In this document: in pieces, positions 1-6,347 of the stretch | How the letters are laid out: the number at the start of each line of letters is the position of its first letter | How positions within the stretch are numbered: position 1 is the stretch's first letter | NCBI GenBank assembly: GCA_015492755.1 | Contig: WGEM01000555.1 | Coordinates: 1 to 7,922, forward strand | Source: Gemmatimonadota bacterium | GTDB lineage: Bacteria; Gemmatimonadota; Gemmatimonadetes; Longimicrobiales; Gaopeijiaceae | Direction: 5' to 3' | Length of the DNA stretch: 7,922 nucleotides | Translations under genes and position numbers: made by a program | Notes under the pieces: generated by a model | The model's input: only the letters and a program-made list of their open reading frames with translations | The model's database searches: none | Told to the model about the DNA's origin: nothing

Positions 1-77
1 AAGCGGAGGAGCGGATCCGCCACGAGCAGGCCGCAACAGATCATGGTGATGGCGAGGTAACCTCGGAGCAGTTTCAC
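1..77 (-). CDS. Possible 5' end of a divergent gene with hydrophobic N-terminus (partial)
   Basis: Reading leftward from a GTG at 77, the minus strand stays open to the window edge for 25 codons. It encodes a peptide starting VKLLRGY, followed by a hydrophobic stretch (LAITMICCGLLVA) and then DPLLR. This looks like a membrane-anchor or signal start: two positive charges, then about 13 apolar residues. About 80% of its codons end in G or C, as in the other genes here. No good ribosome binding site is visible ahead of the GTG. The family cannot be named from 25 residues. A competing explanation is the C-terminal end of a plus-strand frame (3-143, ending DGKG), which is rich in Glu and Arg but has poorer third-position GC. 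If the minus reading is right, the gene diverges from the decarboxylase-like gene and the 112 bases between them hold both promoters. Confidence 0.35.
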   Translation of the reverse strand, partial: MKLLRGYLAITMICCGLLVADPLLR

Positions 78-189
78 CGACCCAGCCGTCCGGGGTGGAT
101 GCGTCGCGCGCCGCCCAGGTGTGCGCGGGACGGCAAAGGCTAACCGGTTCGGGTGACCGCCATCAAGACGACAACCAGCGGGAGCGCCA

Positions 190-852
190 GTGGAATACAC
201 TCATTACGGATACCGGCACGCCGTGGGCGCATACTTCCAGATGCCCACGTCCGACGCGAGGAGACTCCTCCCTTCGAACCTGCAACCGGTGGAGGTTCAG
301 CACACGCGTAGCATCCTGGCGCTCACCTGCTTCGATTTCGTGGAGAGTGAGGTGGGTGCGTACCACGAGGTGGTGCTGGCCGTCGTGGTCCCCCCGCTGG
401 TGGAGCCGGGTAAGCCCCTCCCGAAGGCGGCGTTCTTCCCGTTCATCGTGGGCACCACGACGGAGGCGTCGAGGCTCCACGCCATCGAGCGCTGGCACCT
501 GCCCCACTACATGTCGGACCTCGAGATCGAGATGCACGAAGTGGGGAACCGGATGGATGTTTACGTCCGGGACAACGGAGCCCCGGTGCTGGACCTGAGC
601 GTGACGAAGCACGACTTCCAGCCCGCCCGCAATCTCTACAACTCCTTCATGGTGGACGGCAACCGGAAGTTCAAGGCGAACATCTACATGGAGGCGCCCC
701 ACTCTGAGCACGAGGAGGAACAGGGCCGCCTCACGCTCTATGAGCATCCGATGACGGAAGGGCTCACCCTTGACGACATCGACATCTATCCCTTCCGGGA
801 GCAGTGGTACCTGAAGGGACGGCAGACCTTCGAACCGCTCATCGAGCTCTGA
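190..852 (+). CDS. Acetoacetate decarboxylase-like (ADC superfamily) protein, probably not a true decarboxylase
   Basis: A 220-residue protein starting at GTG 190, chosen because GGGAG at 180-184 lies five bases upstream. The family is suggested by the N-terminal segment RRLLPSNLQPVEV (residues 24-36), typical of the ADC fold, by the alternating beta-strand pattern, and by the overall length (clostridial ADC is about 245 residues). True acetoacetate decarboxylases form a Schiff base on a lysine in a GFPKK-like motif. The best-aligned stretch here, WHLPHY at residues 102-107, keeps the proline but has His and Tyr where the lysines should be, so decarboxylation by the classic mechanism is doubtful. 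No signal peptide or membrane segment is visible, so it is probably cytoplasmic. The C-terminal part is acidic (SEHEEEQGR, residues 172-180). The lipid kinase begins 34 bases downstream on the same strand, suggesting cotranscription. Substrate and role are unknown; a ligand-binding or hydratase/aldolase-type role is possible in this superfamily. Confidence 0.75.
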   Translation: MEYTHYGYRHAVGAYFQMPTSDARRLLPSNLQPVEVQHTRSILALTCFDFVESEVGAYHEVVLAVVVPPLVEPGKPLPKAAFFPFIVGTTTEASRLHAIERWHLPHYMSDLEIEMHEVGNRMDVYVRDNGAPVLDLSVTKHDFQPARNLYNSFMVDGNRKFKANIYMEAPHSEHEEEQGRLTLYEHPMTEGLTLDDIDIYPFREQWYLKGRQTFEPLIEL

Positions 853-886
853 CTCCACAGCCGCCACGGCACGTCGCCCCGCGTCC

Positions 887-1846
887 ATGAGCCGCCACCT
901 CGTCATCTTCAACCCCGCCTCCGGCCGGGGGCGGGGCGCGCGGCGCATCGCGGACTACCGGGCGCTCCTCTCCGACGCACTCGATGACGTGACGTTCGTG
1001 CAGAGTGAGTACCCCGGACATGAGGCCGACCTGGCGGAGGAAGCGATCCAGGAAGGCTTCGACGTGATCGTGGCTGCGGGCGGCGACGGGACCTGGAGCC
1101 ATGTGGCGGACCGCATCCTCAAGGTGGGCGTCGAGGGCGTCGCACTGGGGCTCCTACCCAACGGTACGGGCAACGACTTCGGCCGGAGCCTGGGGTACCA
1201 CCCCACGCGTCAGCGGGATGCGGTACGGGTGCTCGCCGCCGACCATCGCCGTCGTGTGGACGTGGGTCGCCTGGAAACACCCTGCGCTCCGGAGCGCGAC
1301 TCCGGAGACCCCGCGCCGCGCCACTTTCTGAACCTCCTGGGATTCGGCTTCGACATCGCCGTCATCGACGCCGCACGCGACGCACGCTTCCTCAAGGGCG
1401 AGCTCCTCTACAAGGTGACGGCGTTGCAGCAGCTCTTCCGCTACCCGGGCTTCGACGTCACCGTCGAAGCGGACGGTGTCGCCCCCCGGACAGGACACCA
1501 TCTGATGCTCACGGTGTCCAACGGGTGTTTCTTCGGAGGGGGATTTCCCATCGCGCCCGGAGCGACGCTGAACGACGGACTCCTCCACACCTGCCGCATC
1601 GCCGACGCCGGAGCCTTCACCCGCCTGAAGCTCTTCCAGCTCGCCGAGCGCGGCCGGCATGTCCGGACGCCCCAGGTGGAGCTCCTGGATGCCGCAGAAG
1701 TCACCCTCAACTTCCCGGAGCCGCCGCGCTTCGAAGTGGACGGTGACGTCTTCGTCGCATCGGAGGAGGTCCTGCAGGCCCGCGTGATTCCCCGGGCTCT
1801 GGAGGTGGTGGCGCCCCCCGAGAGCACAGGGGCGCCGACGCAGTAA
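887..1846 (+). CDS. YegS/DgkB-type diacylglycerol (lipid) kinase
   Basis: A 319-residue protein, the normal length for the bacterial diacylglycerol/lipid kinase family that phosphorylates a lipid hydroxyl with ATP at the inner face of the membrane. Motifs in order: an N-terminal strand and glycine turn, FNPASGRGRG (residues 8-17); the nucleotide-binding GGDGT (65-69); PNGTGNDF (91-98); NLLGFGFD (149-156); the second-domain signature SNGCFFGGGFPIAP (211-224) with DGLL (230-233); and VDGD (284-287). There is no transmembrane segment, as expected for a soluble, membrane-associating enzyme. The ATG at 887 gives the expected N-terminus, but no Shine-Dalgarno sequence is visible, so translation may depend on the upstream gene, which stops 34 bases earlier. 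The lipid substrate (diacylglycerol, phosphatidylglycerol, sphingoid or other) cannot be told from sequence. The C-terminal tail after about residue 308 is Pro/Ala-rich and unlikely to be structured. Its 3' end faces the decayed ada gene. Confidence 0.92.
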   Translation: MSRHLVIFNPASGRGRGARRIADYRALLSDALDDVTFVQSEYPGHEADLAEEAIQEGFDVIVAAGGDGTWSHVADRILKVGVEGVALGLLPNGTGNDFGRSLGYHPTRQRDAVRVLAADHRRRVDVGRLETPCAPERDSGDPAPRHFLNLLGFGFDIAVIDAARDARFLKGELLYKVTALQQLFRYPGFDVTVEADGVAPRTGHHLMLTVSNGCFFGGGFPIAPGATLNDGLLHTCRIADAGAFTRLKLFQLAERGRHVRTPQVELLDAAEVTLNFPEPPRFEVDGDVFVASEEVLQARVIPRALEVVAPPESTGAPTQ

Positions 1847-1864
1847 CGTACGGTCGGACTGACG

Positions 1865-2441
1865 GTTACGGGTCTGTATCCAAGCCGTCGCGTGCCGCTC
1901 GAGCTCCAGCAGGCGCTCCTTCCACCGCAGTCCTCCACCGTACCCGGAGCCGTCCGTCCGCCCCCACCACCCGATGACAGGGCAGGAACACGGCCAGCGC
2001 GTCCGCTCCGTTGGTGCGGCCAACCACCCGCACCGCTCGGGGGGGCGATGGTGTGCGCCCCCTCGCCGTAGCTGCGCGTGGAGCCGTAGGGGATCTGGCG
2101 AAGGAGGTCCCACACCGCACGCTGGAACTCGGTTCCCACCAGACGCACGGGAATATCGAGCCGGCGCAGGAACCCGTCGAAAGTGGAATTCGGCAAGGTA
2201 GCGCGCGTCCTTACCCGTCCGGTCGCTCATGTGCTCCAGCGCGTGCGCCAGGCGGCGGGTCCGGAGGTACGCGTGGAAGGTTCGTCCGTGGTTGCGGCGA
2301 AACCATCGGCGCACACGCACGGGGTCCCACCCGTGGGGCATGGAGTTCGGCGTCGGTCCACCAGCGCGCCGGTTAGGACGCGTCGCGGCCCATGAAGGCC
2401 TGACGCATGAGTTCCTCGGGGGGTCGGGTCAGAGTTTCCAT
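1865..2441 (-). pseudogene. ada: Decayed ada-type gene (AraC-like domain plus O6-methylguanine methyltransferase)
   Basis: Pieces of one Ada-like protein read in order from 2441 to about 1865, but in three frames. (1) From ATG 2441, METLTRPPEEL then MRQAFMGRDAS, the usual Ada N-terminus, ends at a TAA (2373-2375) exactly where the cysteine-rich zinc domain should start. (2) In the same frame after the stop, RWWTDAEL. (3) After a frame change near 2340, GWDPVRVRRWFRRNHGRTFH, then YLRTRRLAHALEHM to about 2228: the first half of the AraC-type domain. (4) After another frame change near 2190-2227, FDGFLRRLDIPV, then GTEFQRAVWDLL, then QIPYGSTRSYGE: the methyltransferase core. (5) After a shift at a run of seven C (2039-2045), AVRVVGRTNGADALAVF, then LPCHRVVGADG; the acceptor cysteine codon is at 1977-1979. 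(6) After a shift near 1945-1955, GYGGGL, then KERLLELE. The zinc domain and the second half of the HTH are missing. An intact protein would be about 350 residues, so no functional Ada can be made. The family normally transfers alkyl groups from DNA to itself and activates repair genes. Confidence 0.85.
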
Positions 2442-2471
2442 GGTACGCAAGGTGTCGGCTCCGCGCGGCTC

Positions 2472-2491
2472 CGTCCACCGGAAAATGGACG
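2472..2491. promoter_or_regulatory. Inverted repeat upstream of the ada remnant, possible operator
   Basis: CGTCCA and its exact reverse complement TGGACG are separated by eight A-rich bases (CCGGAAAA). The repeat lies about 30 bases upstream of the ada remnant start (2441, minus) and about 55 bases upstream of the TATACC box on the plus side, so it sits where an operator for a divergent pair would lie. A six-base dyad can occur by chance in GC-rich DNA. The assignment rests on position and symmetry alone. Confidence 0.2.
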
Positions 2492-2544
2492 CCAAACCGG
2501 AACCCGGCGGCGGCCAGGAACGCTGTTGCGCGTTCAGGCGGTGG

Positions 2545-2550
2545 TATACC
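2545..2550 (+). promoter_or_regulatory. Weak -10-like box (TATACC) ahead of the regulator gene
   Basis: TATACC is one of very few TA-rich hexamers in the 2442-2636 intergenic stretch. It is the right half of the palindrome GGTATACC (2543-2550). A TTGCGC at 2526-2531 is the nearest -35 candidate, but the spacer is only 13 bases, which is short. If used, transcription would start near 2557, just ahead of the hairpin at 2556-2580, leaving a leader of about 80 bases before ATG 2637. Confidence 0.2.
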
Positions 2551-2555
2551 TTGCC

Positions 2556-2580
2556 GGTTGCGGGCACACTGCCCGCACCC
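2556..2580. promoter_or_regulatory. Strong GC-rich hairpin / dyad in the leader of the LuxR-type regulator
   Basis: TGCGGGCA (2559-2566) and TGCCCGCA (2570-2577) are perfect reverse complements with a three-base loop (CAC). After one mismatch the stem gains a further two pairs (GG at 2556-2557 with CC at 2579-2580). It lies 12 bases before the upstream ATG (2592) and 57 bases before the preferred ATG (2637) of the regulator. It could be an operator for autoregulation or an mRNA stem. No T-run follows, so a simple intrinsic terminator is not supported. Confidence 0.45.
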
Positions 2581-2636
2581 CCCGTCCCCGCATGCCGAAT
2601 CGCATGAGGACCCGCACCCGTGCACACTCGCCCACG

Positions 2637-5618
2637 ATGTTGAGTCCGCTCCCCCTGGTGGGTCGCGCCCGGGAGCTGGCCGCTCTGGAGCGTCTCCTGG
2701 AACGCGAGGGGGACGCACCCGCTACGGTCATCGTGGCGGGCGAGGGCGGAGTGGGCAAATCCCGCCTGGTGGCCGAGTTCGCGGAGCGCGCGCGGCGCCG
2801 GGGATGGAGTGTGGCCCACGGGCGCGCCTACGCGGTGGAGGCGGGGGTGCCGTACGCCCCGTTCTCCGACGCGTTTCTCCCCCTCCTTCAGGAGCTTTCG
2901 CCGGAGCGTCTCACCGTGCTCTCCCGGGGCGGTGAGGCGGAACTCAGCTTCCTCTTCCCGGCGCTCGCGTCGGGAGAGCACGCCCCGCTCCACCCGAGCG
3001 TCGATCCGGAGGAGGCACGGACGCGACTACTGTGGAACTTCGCCGAGTTTCTCCGCAGTTACGCCCACCGCCATCCGCTGGCGGTGGTGCTGGAGGACCT
3101 TCACTGGGCGGACCCTTCGTCGCTTCATCTGCTTCACTTCCTGGCTCGCCAGCTGGGTGAGCAGCCGATCCTCCTGGTGGGCACCTACAACGACGACGAA
3201 CGGGACTCGAACCCTCAGCTCGTCCAGACGGAGCGCTCGCTGGTGAGCCTCAAGGTGGCCGAGGTCCTTCGCCTGCAGCCGCTGACGAGGGACGAGGTGC
3301 GCGAACTTCTCTGCCGGACCTTCCCGGTGGACGCTTCGCTGGTGGCGCCCTTCGCGGAACGCCTGCACGAATGGACGAGAGGCAACCCCTTCTTCGTGGA
3401 GGAGGTGCTGAAGTCGCTGGACGCCTCAGGGAGGCTCCACGACGGAGGCGCCGCGTGGGTCGAGTTCGACCCGGAGACCGTCGGCATCCCCGCATCGGTG
3501 CGTGACGCGGTGGTGAGCCGCCTCGCCTTCCTGAGCGCCGAGGCCCGCCAGGTAGCGGAGGCGGCCGCCGTCATCGGAACCCACGCCAGTTTCCCGCTCC
3601 TCAGGGAGGTCACCGGGATGGACGAGGCTGAGCTCCTGGCCGGACTCGAGGAGCTCCGCAGCCACCGGATCGTGGTGGAGCGCCCGCGCCGCGATGAGGT
3701 GCTCTACGACTTCTCCCACCCGGTGGTCCGGCAGACGCTCTACACCGAACTGGGCGTGCAACGCACCCGCCTCATGCACGGCTCGGTGGCCGAAGCCATG
3801 GAGCGCCACTACGGAACGCATGCCATGGCGCACGTGGACGAGCTCGCGTACCACTACTCCAGGGCGGACGCGCGACACCTGCGCGGAAAGGCGGCTCGGT
3901 ACCTCGCCGCCGCCGGCATGCGTGCGCTGGAGCGGCGCGCCGACCGCGAGGCGGTGCGGTACCTCCGGCGTGCCCTCGAACACCAGCGCCCGCAGGACGA
4001 CCCCTCGGAGTATCGAAGCCTCGTGACGGCGCTCGCCCGCGCCCATCAGCACCTGGGAGACTACGAGGCGGCGGTGGAGCTCTGGTCGGCGGCGCTGCGG
4101 TCGCTGGATGACGGCGACCCTGAAGCCACGGCCATCCGCCGCACCCTGGGTATGGCGCACTACTGGTGCGGGCGGCACGGCGACGCACACGAGCAGTTCG
4201 ACCGCGCGCTTGCCGAGGCGGAAGAGGTGGGTGACCACCACGAGGTGGTGAGGGTGCGGATCGCCAAGGCGCACTGCCTGCACGAAGTGGGGCAGGGGGC
4301 GGAGGCGCTCATGACACTGCTCCCTGCGCTCCCCCTCGCCGAACAGCTGGGCAGCGCGGAACTCCTTGCGCGGGTGCATCGCGCGCTCGGTCTGCTGTAC
4401 GTGTGGCTGGGCCCGCCCCAGCAGGCCCGCCGGCACGGCGCCACGGCGGCGAAGCTCGCACGGCAAGTGGGGGACTTGAGCGCCGAATTCTGGGCGCTCT
4501 GGGGTCTGGCGGTGCTGGCGGGAATGAGCGGCGATACCCGGGAGATGGAGCGGCTCATCGGGGAGGTGAACGTACTCGCCGAGCGCGCCCGCTCTCCGGT
4601 CCTCCGCCTCTGGACCGCCGACATGGAGGTGGAACTCTACTACGGAAAGGGCGAGTGGGACCTGGGGCTCCGGGTGGGCCACCAGGCCATCGCGCTGGCC
4701 CGCCGCCTGAACCAGCGGGCATTGCTCCCCCGACTCCTGGTCTGGACGGCCCTGATCTACATCGGTCGCGGCCAGTTGGAAGAAGCACGTGTCCTCGTGG
4801 AGGAAGCCGCCGAGGCGGCGGGAGCGGACCGCTACCCCGCCGAGCCCGTGGATGTACACCAGGTCATGCCGGCCATCATCGGTCGCGCGCACTACCTGGT
4901 GGCCGCGGGCGCATACGAGGAAGCGATTGCTGCAGCCGAAACCGGCCTGGAGATCGCCGAAGGCACAGGCTATACGCTCTGGGCGATTCACCGACTGTTG
5001 CCCATTCTGGCGGAGGCGTGCCTCTGGGCGGAACAGATCGAAAAGGCGGAGAAGGTAGGTCGACGCATGCGCGAACATGCCCGCCGGCTGGATCACCGCC
5101 TGGGGTTTGCGTGGGCCGACGCCTGCGACGCGCTGGTGCGTTGGAAGAAGGGCGATCCCGCCGGAGCGGTGGATATGATGCGGCAGGCCGCCGAGGCGCT
5201 GGAGCGAATTCCGATGATCCCCTACGCCGCGCGCATACGACGTCAGATGGCGGCCAGGCTGCGCGATATCGGGGACTATGAAGGATCGGTCAGGGAACTC
5301 CGGGCGCTCCACGACACCTTCAGCCGGCTGGGCGCCGAGGTGGAGCTGGAAAAGACCCGGATCCAGATCCGGGAGATCGGCTATCGGCCGCCTCCCCGAG
5401 GTTCGGGAGAGGGCCTCCCGGGCCTCACGGAGCGGGAGATGGAGGTGGCCCGGAGGGTGGCGCAGCGGCTCTCCAACAAGGCCATCGCCAAGGAGCTGGG
5501 CATCTCTCCGAGAACCGTGTCCACACACCTCTCCAACATCTACCAGAAACTGGGAATCGGCTCCCGAGCCGAGCTCGCGGACCTCATCCTCGAGCACCAG
5601 GAGGTACCGCGCGACTGA
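2637..5618 (+). CDS. Large LuxR-family transcriptional regulator with N-terminal P-loop ATPase and TPR-like repeats (MalT/LAL type)
   Basis: A 993-residue protein if read from ATG 2637. Domains in order: LPLVGRARELAALERLL (residues 5-21), the usual lead-in of AAA_16-type modules; Walker A GEGGVGKS (35-42); Walker B VVLEDLHWAD (150-159); WTRGNPFFVEEVLKSL further on, typical of this STAND-like ATPase; a long helical region with TPR-like pairs (about 415-900, e.g. ADREAVRYLRRALEH); and a C-terminal LuxR helix-turn-helix (about 928-985) with LTEREMEVA, NKAIAKELGIS and RTVSTHLSNIYQKLG. By family analogy, ATP and an unknown inducer would switch it between inactive and DNA-binding forms. The inducer and targets cannot be read from sequence. 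The start is uncertain: the frame is open back to 2229, but that stretch is the antisense of the ada remnant. ATGs at 2592, 2604 and 2637 all lack a clear Shine-Dalgarno; 2637 is chosen because it puts LVGR close to the N-terminus as in relatives. It converges with modC. Confidence 0.9.
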   Translation: MLSPLPLVGRARELAALERLLEREGDAPATVIVAGEGGVGKSRLVAEFAERARRRGWSVAHGRAYAVEAGVPYAPFSDAFLPLLQELSPERLTVLSRGGEAELSFLFPALASGEHAPLHPSVDPEEARTRLLWNFAEFLRSYAHRHPLAVVLEDLHWADPSSLHLLHFLARQLGEQPILLVGTYNDDERDSNPQLVQTERSLVSLKVAEVLRLQPLTRDEVRELLCRTFPVDASLVAPFAERLHEWTRGNPFFVEEVLKSLDASGRLHDGGAAWVEFDPETVGIPASVRDAVVSRLAFLSAEARQVAEAAAVIGTHASFPLLREVTGMDEAELLAGLEELRSHRIVVERPRRDEVLYDFSHPVVRQTLYTELGVQRTRLMHGSVAEAMERHYGTHAMAHVDELAYHYSRADARHLRGKAARYLAAAGMRALERRADREAVRYLRRALEHQRPQDDPSEYRSLVTALARAHQHLGDYEAAVELWSAALRSLDDGDPEATAIRRTLGMAHYWCGRHGDAHEQFDRALAEAEEVGDHHEVVRVRIAKAHCLHEVGQGAEALMTLLPALPLAEQLGSAELLARVHRALGLLYVWLGPPQQARRHGATAAKLARQVGDLSAEFWALWGLAVLAGMSGDTREMERLIGEVNVLAERARSPVLRLWTADMEVELYYGKGEWDLGLRVGHQAIALARRLNQRALLPRLLVWTALIYIGRGQLEEARVLVEEAAEAAGADRYPAEPVDVHQVMPAIIGRAHYLVAAGAYEEAIAAAETGLEIAEGTGYTLWAIHRLLPILAEACLWAEQIEKAEKVGRRMREHARRLDHRLGFAWADACDALVRWKKGDPAGAVDMMRQAAEALERIPMIPYAARIRRQMAARLRDIGDYEGSVRELRALHDTFSRLGAEVELEKTRIQIREIGYRPPPRGSGEGLPGLTEREMEVARRVAQRLSNKAIAKELGISPRTVSTHLSNIYQKLGIGSRAELADLILEHQEVPRD

Positions 5619-5638
5619 GCCGGAAGCGCACCACCGAC

Positions 5639-5669
5639 GGCCAACGTTCCTGCGCAGTGGGACGCGGCC
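5639..5669. terminator. Possible bidirectional hairpin between convergent genes
   Basis: The 72 bases between the regulator stop (5618) and the modC stop (5691) contain GGCC (5639-5642) and CGTTCC (5645-5650), which pair with GGGACG (5659-5664) and GGCC (5666-5669). The stem is interrupted by a small bulge, contains one G-U pair on the plus-strand RNA, and has an eight-base loop. There is no T-run on either side, so classic Rho-independent termination is not supported. The convergent position is the main argument. Confidence 0.3.
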
Positions 5670-5690
5670 AGCGGATGTGGGCGCACCGTG

Positions 5691-6347
5691 TTACGCGACC
5701 CGCACGAGACCCGACGTGAGGGTGAGCTCGTAGCGCTCCTGCGCAAGAATCCGGGCGTCCGCCTCGTCATGACTCACCAGGACGAGGGGGACGTCACGCT
5801 CGCGGCACCATGCGCGTACCGTATGTGCCACCTCCTCTCTCAGCGCCCGATCCAGCGCCGAGAAGGGCTCATCGAGCAGGAGGATCCGTGGGCGAGCCAG
5901 CAGCGCCCGCCCCAGTGCGACACGCTGTGCCTCTCCACCCGAGAGCCGCCGCGGACGTCGTTCCAGCAGCGCCTCGAGCCGCAGGAGCCCGGCGATCTCC
6001 TCCACCGCTTCGCCGTCCGCGCCCCCGTACGCCAGGTTCGCCCGGACATTGAGATGCGGGAAGAGGAGCACCTCCTGCGGCACCCACCCCACCCGACGGT
6101 GCCACGCGGGAAGGAACCACCCCCGCGCCGTGTCCAGCCAGGTCTCGCCGTGGACACGTACCACGCCCTCCGCTCGGCGCTCCACCCCTGCCAGGACGCG
6201 GACGAGGGTGCTCTTTCCGGAGCCGGACGGACCGAACACCGCGACGGCCGCCGCGTCGGTCCCCAGATCCAGTCTCAGCCGGACGGCGCCCAGCGGCACG
6301 GCCACCGACACCTCGAGACGCCTCGCGCGCGCACTGTCACCGCCCAC
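5691..6347 (-). CDS. modC: Molybdate ABC transporter ATP-binding protein, short form without TOBE/Mop domain
   Basis: A 218-residue ABC ATPase that would power molybdate import on the cytoplasmic face of the fused ModA-ModB protein encoded just upstream. Motifs: Walker A GPSGSGKST (residues 39-47), Q-loop glutamine 91 in WVPQE, signature LSGGEAQ (135-141), Walker B ILLLDEP (155-161), D-loop SALD (163-166) and H-loop histidine 193 in VSHDEAD. All catalytic elements are intact. Typical ModC proteins are about 350 residues with a C-terminal molybdate-binding TOBE/Mop region that gives feedback inhibition. Here the protein ends soon after the H-loop, so that control is absent or lies elsewhere. 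The start is GTG 6347, supported by GGAGG six bases upstream. It overlaps the 3' end of the upstream gene by 11 bases, implying translational coupling. The molybdate assignment comes from the partner; the ATPase alone could equally serve sulfate or tungstate. Confidence 0.9.
   Translation of the reverse strand: MGGDSARARRLEVSVAVPLGAVRLRLDLGTDAAAVAVFGPSGSGKSTLVRVLAGVERRAEGVVRVHGETWLDTARGWFLPAWHRRVGWVPQEVLLFPHLNVRANLAYGGADGEAVEEIAGLLRLEALLERRPRRLSGGEAQRVALGRALLARPRILLLDEPFSALDRALREEVAHTVRAWCRERDVPLVLVSHDEADARILAQERYELTLTSGLVRVA

Noticed and set aside
141..148. Palindrome AACCGGTT ahead of the ADC-like gene
   Set aside because: An eight-base palindrome is expected by chance at this length, and no second copy or promoter box supports an operator.
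163..948. A 261-codon minus-strand frame opposite the ADC-like gene
   Set aside because: It is antisense to a plus-strand gene with a good ribosome binding site and family signature. Its translation is low-complexity Arg/Val/His without motifs.
1847..1900. Possible terminator after the lipid kinase gene
   Set aside because: Only short imperfect repeats (around GTCGGACTGAC) are present, with no stable stem and no T-run.
1154..2341. A 395-codon open minus-strand frame that includes AraC-like and methyltransferase pieces
   Set aside because: Only its first part and a later patch (near 1870-1950) match Ada. The rest is out-of-frame methyltransferase sequence and the antisense of the lipid kinase, so it is not an intact gene.
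1865..2441. Programmed frameshifting as an explanation for the split Ada frames
   Set aside because: Several separate frame changes plus an early stop and missing domain segments would be needed, and only one of the shifts lies at a slippery homopolymer. Gene decay is simpler.
3426..5597. A 723-codon open frame on the minus strand, antisense to the LuxR-type regulator
   Set aside because: It mirrors the codons of the regulator. In GC-rich genes the opposite strand often lacks stops. Its translation is His/Arg/Gly-rich with no recognisable domain, while the plus strand has clear family motifs along its whole length.
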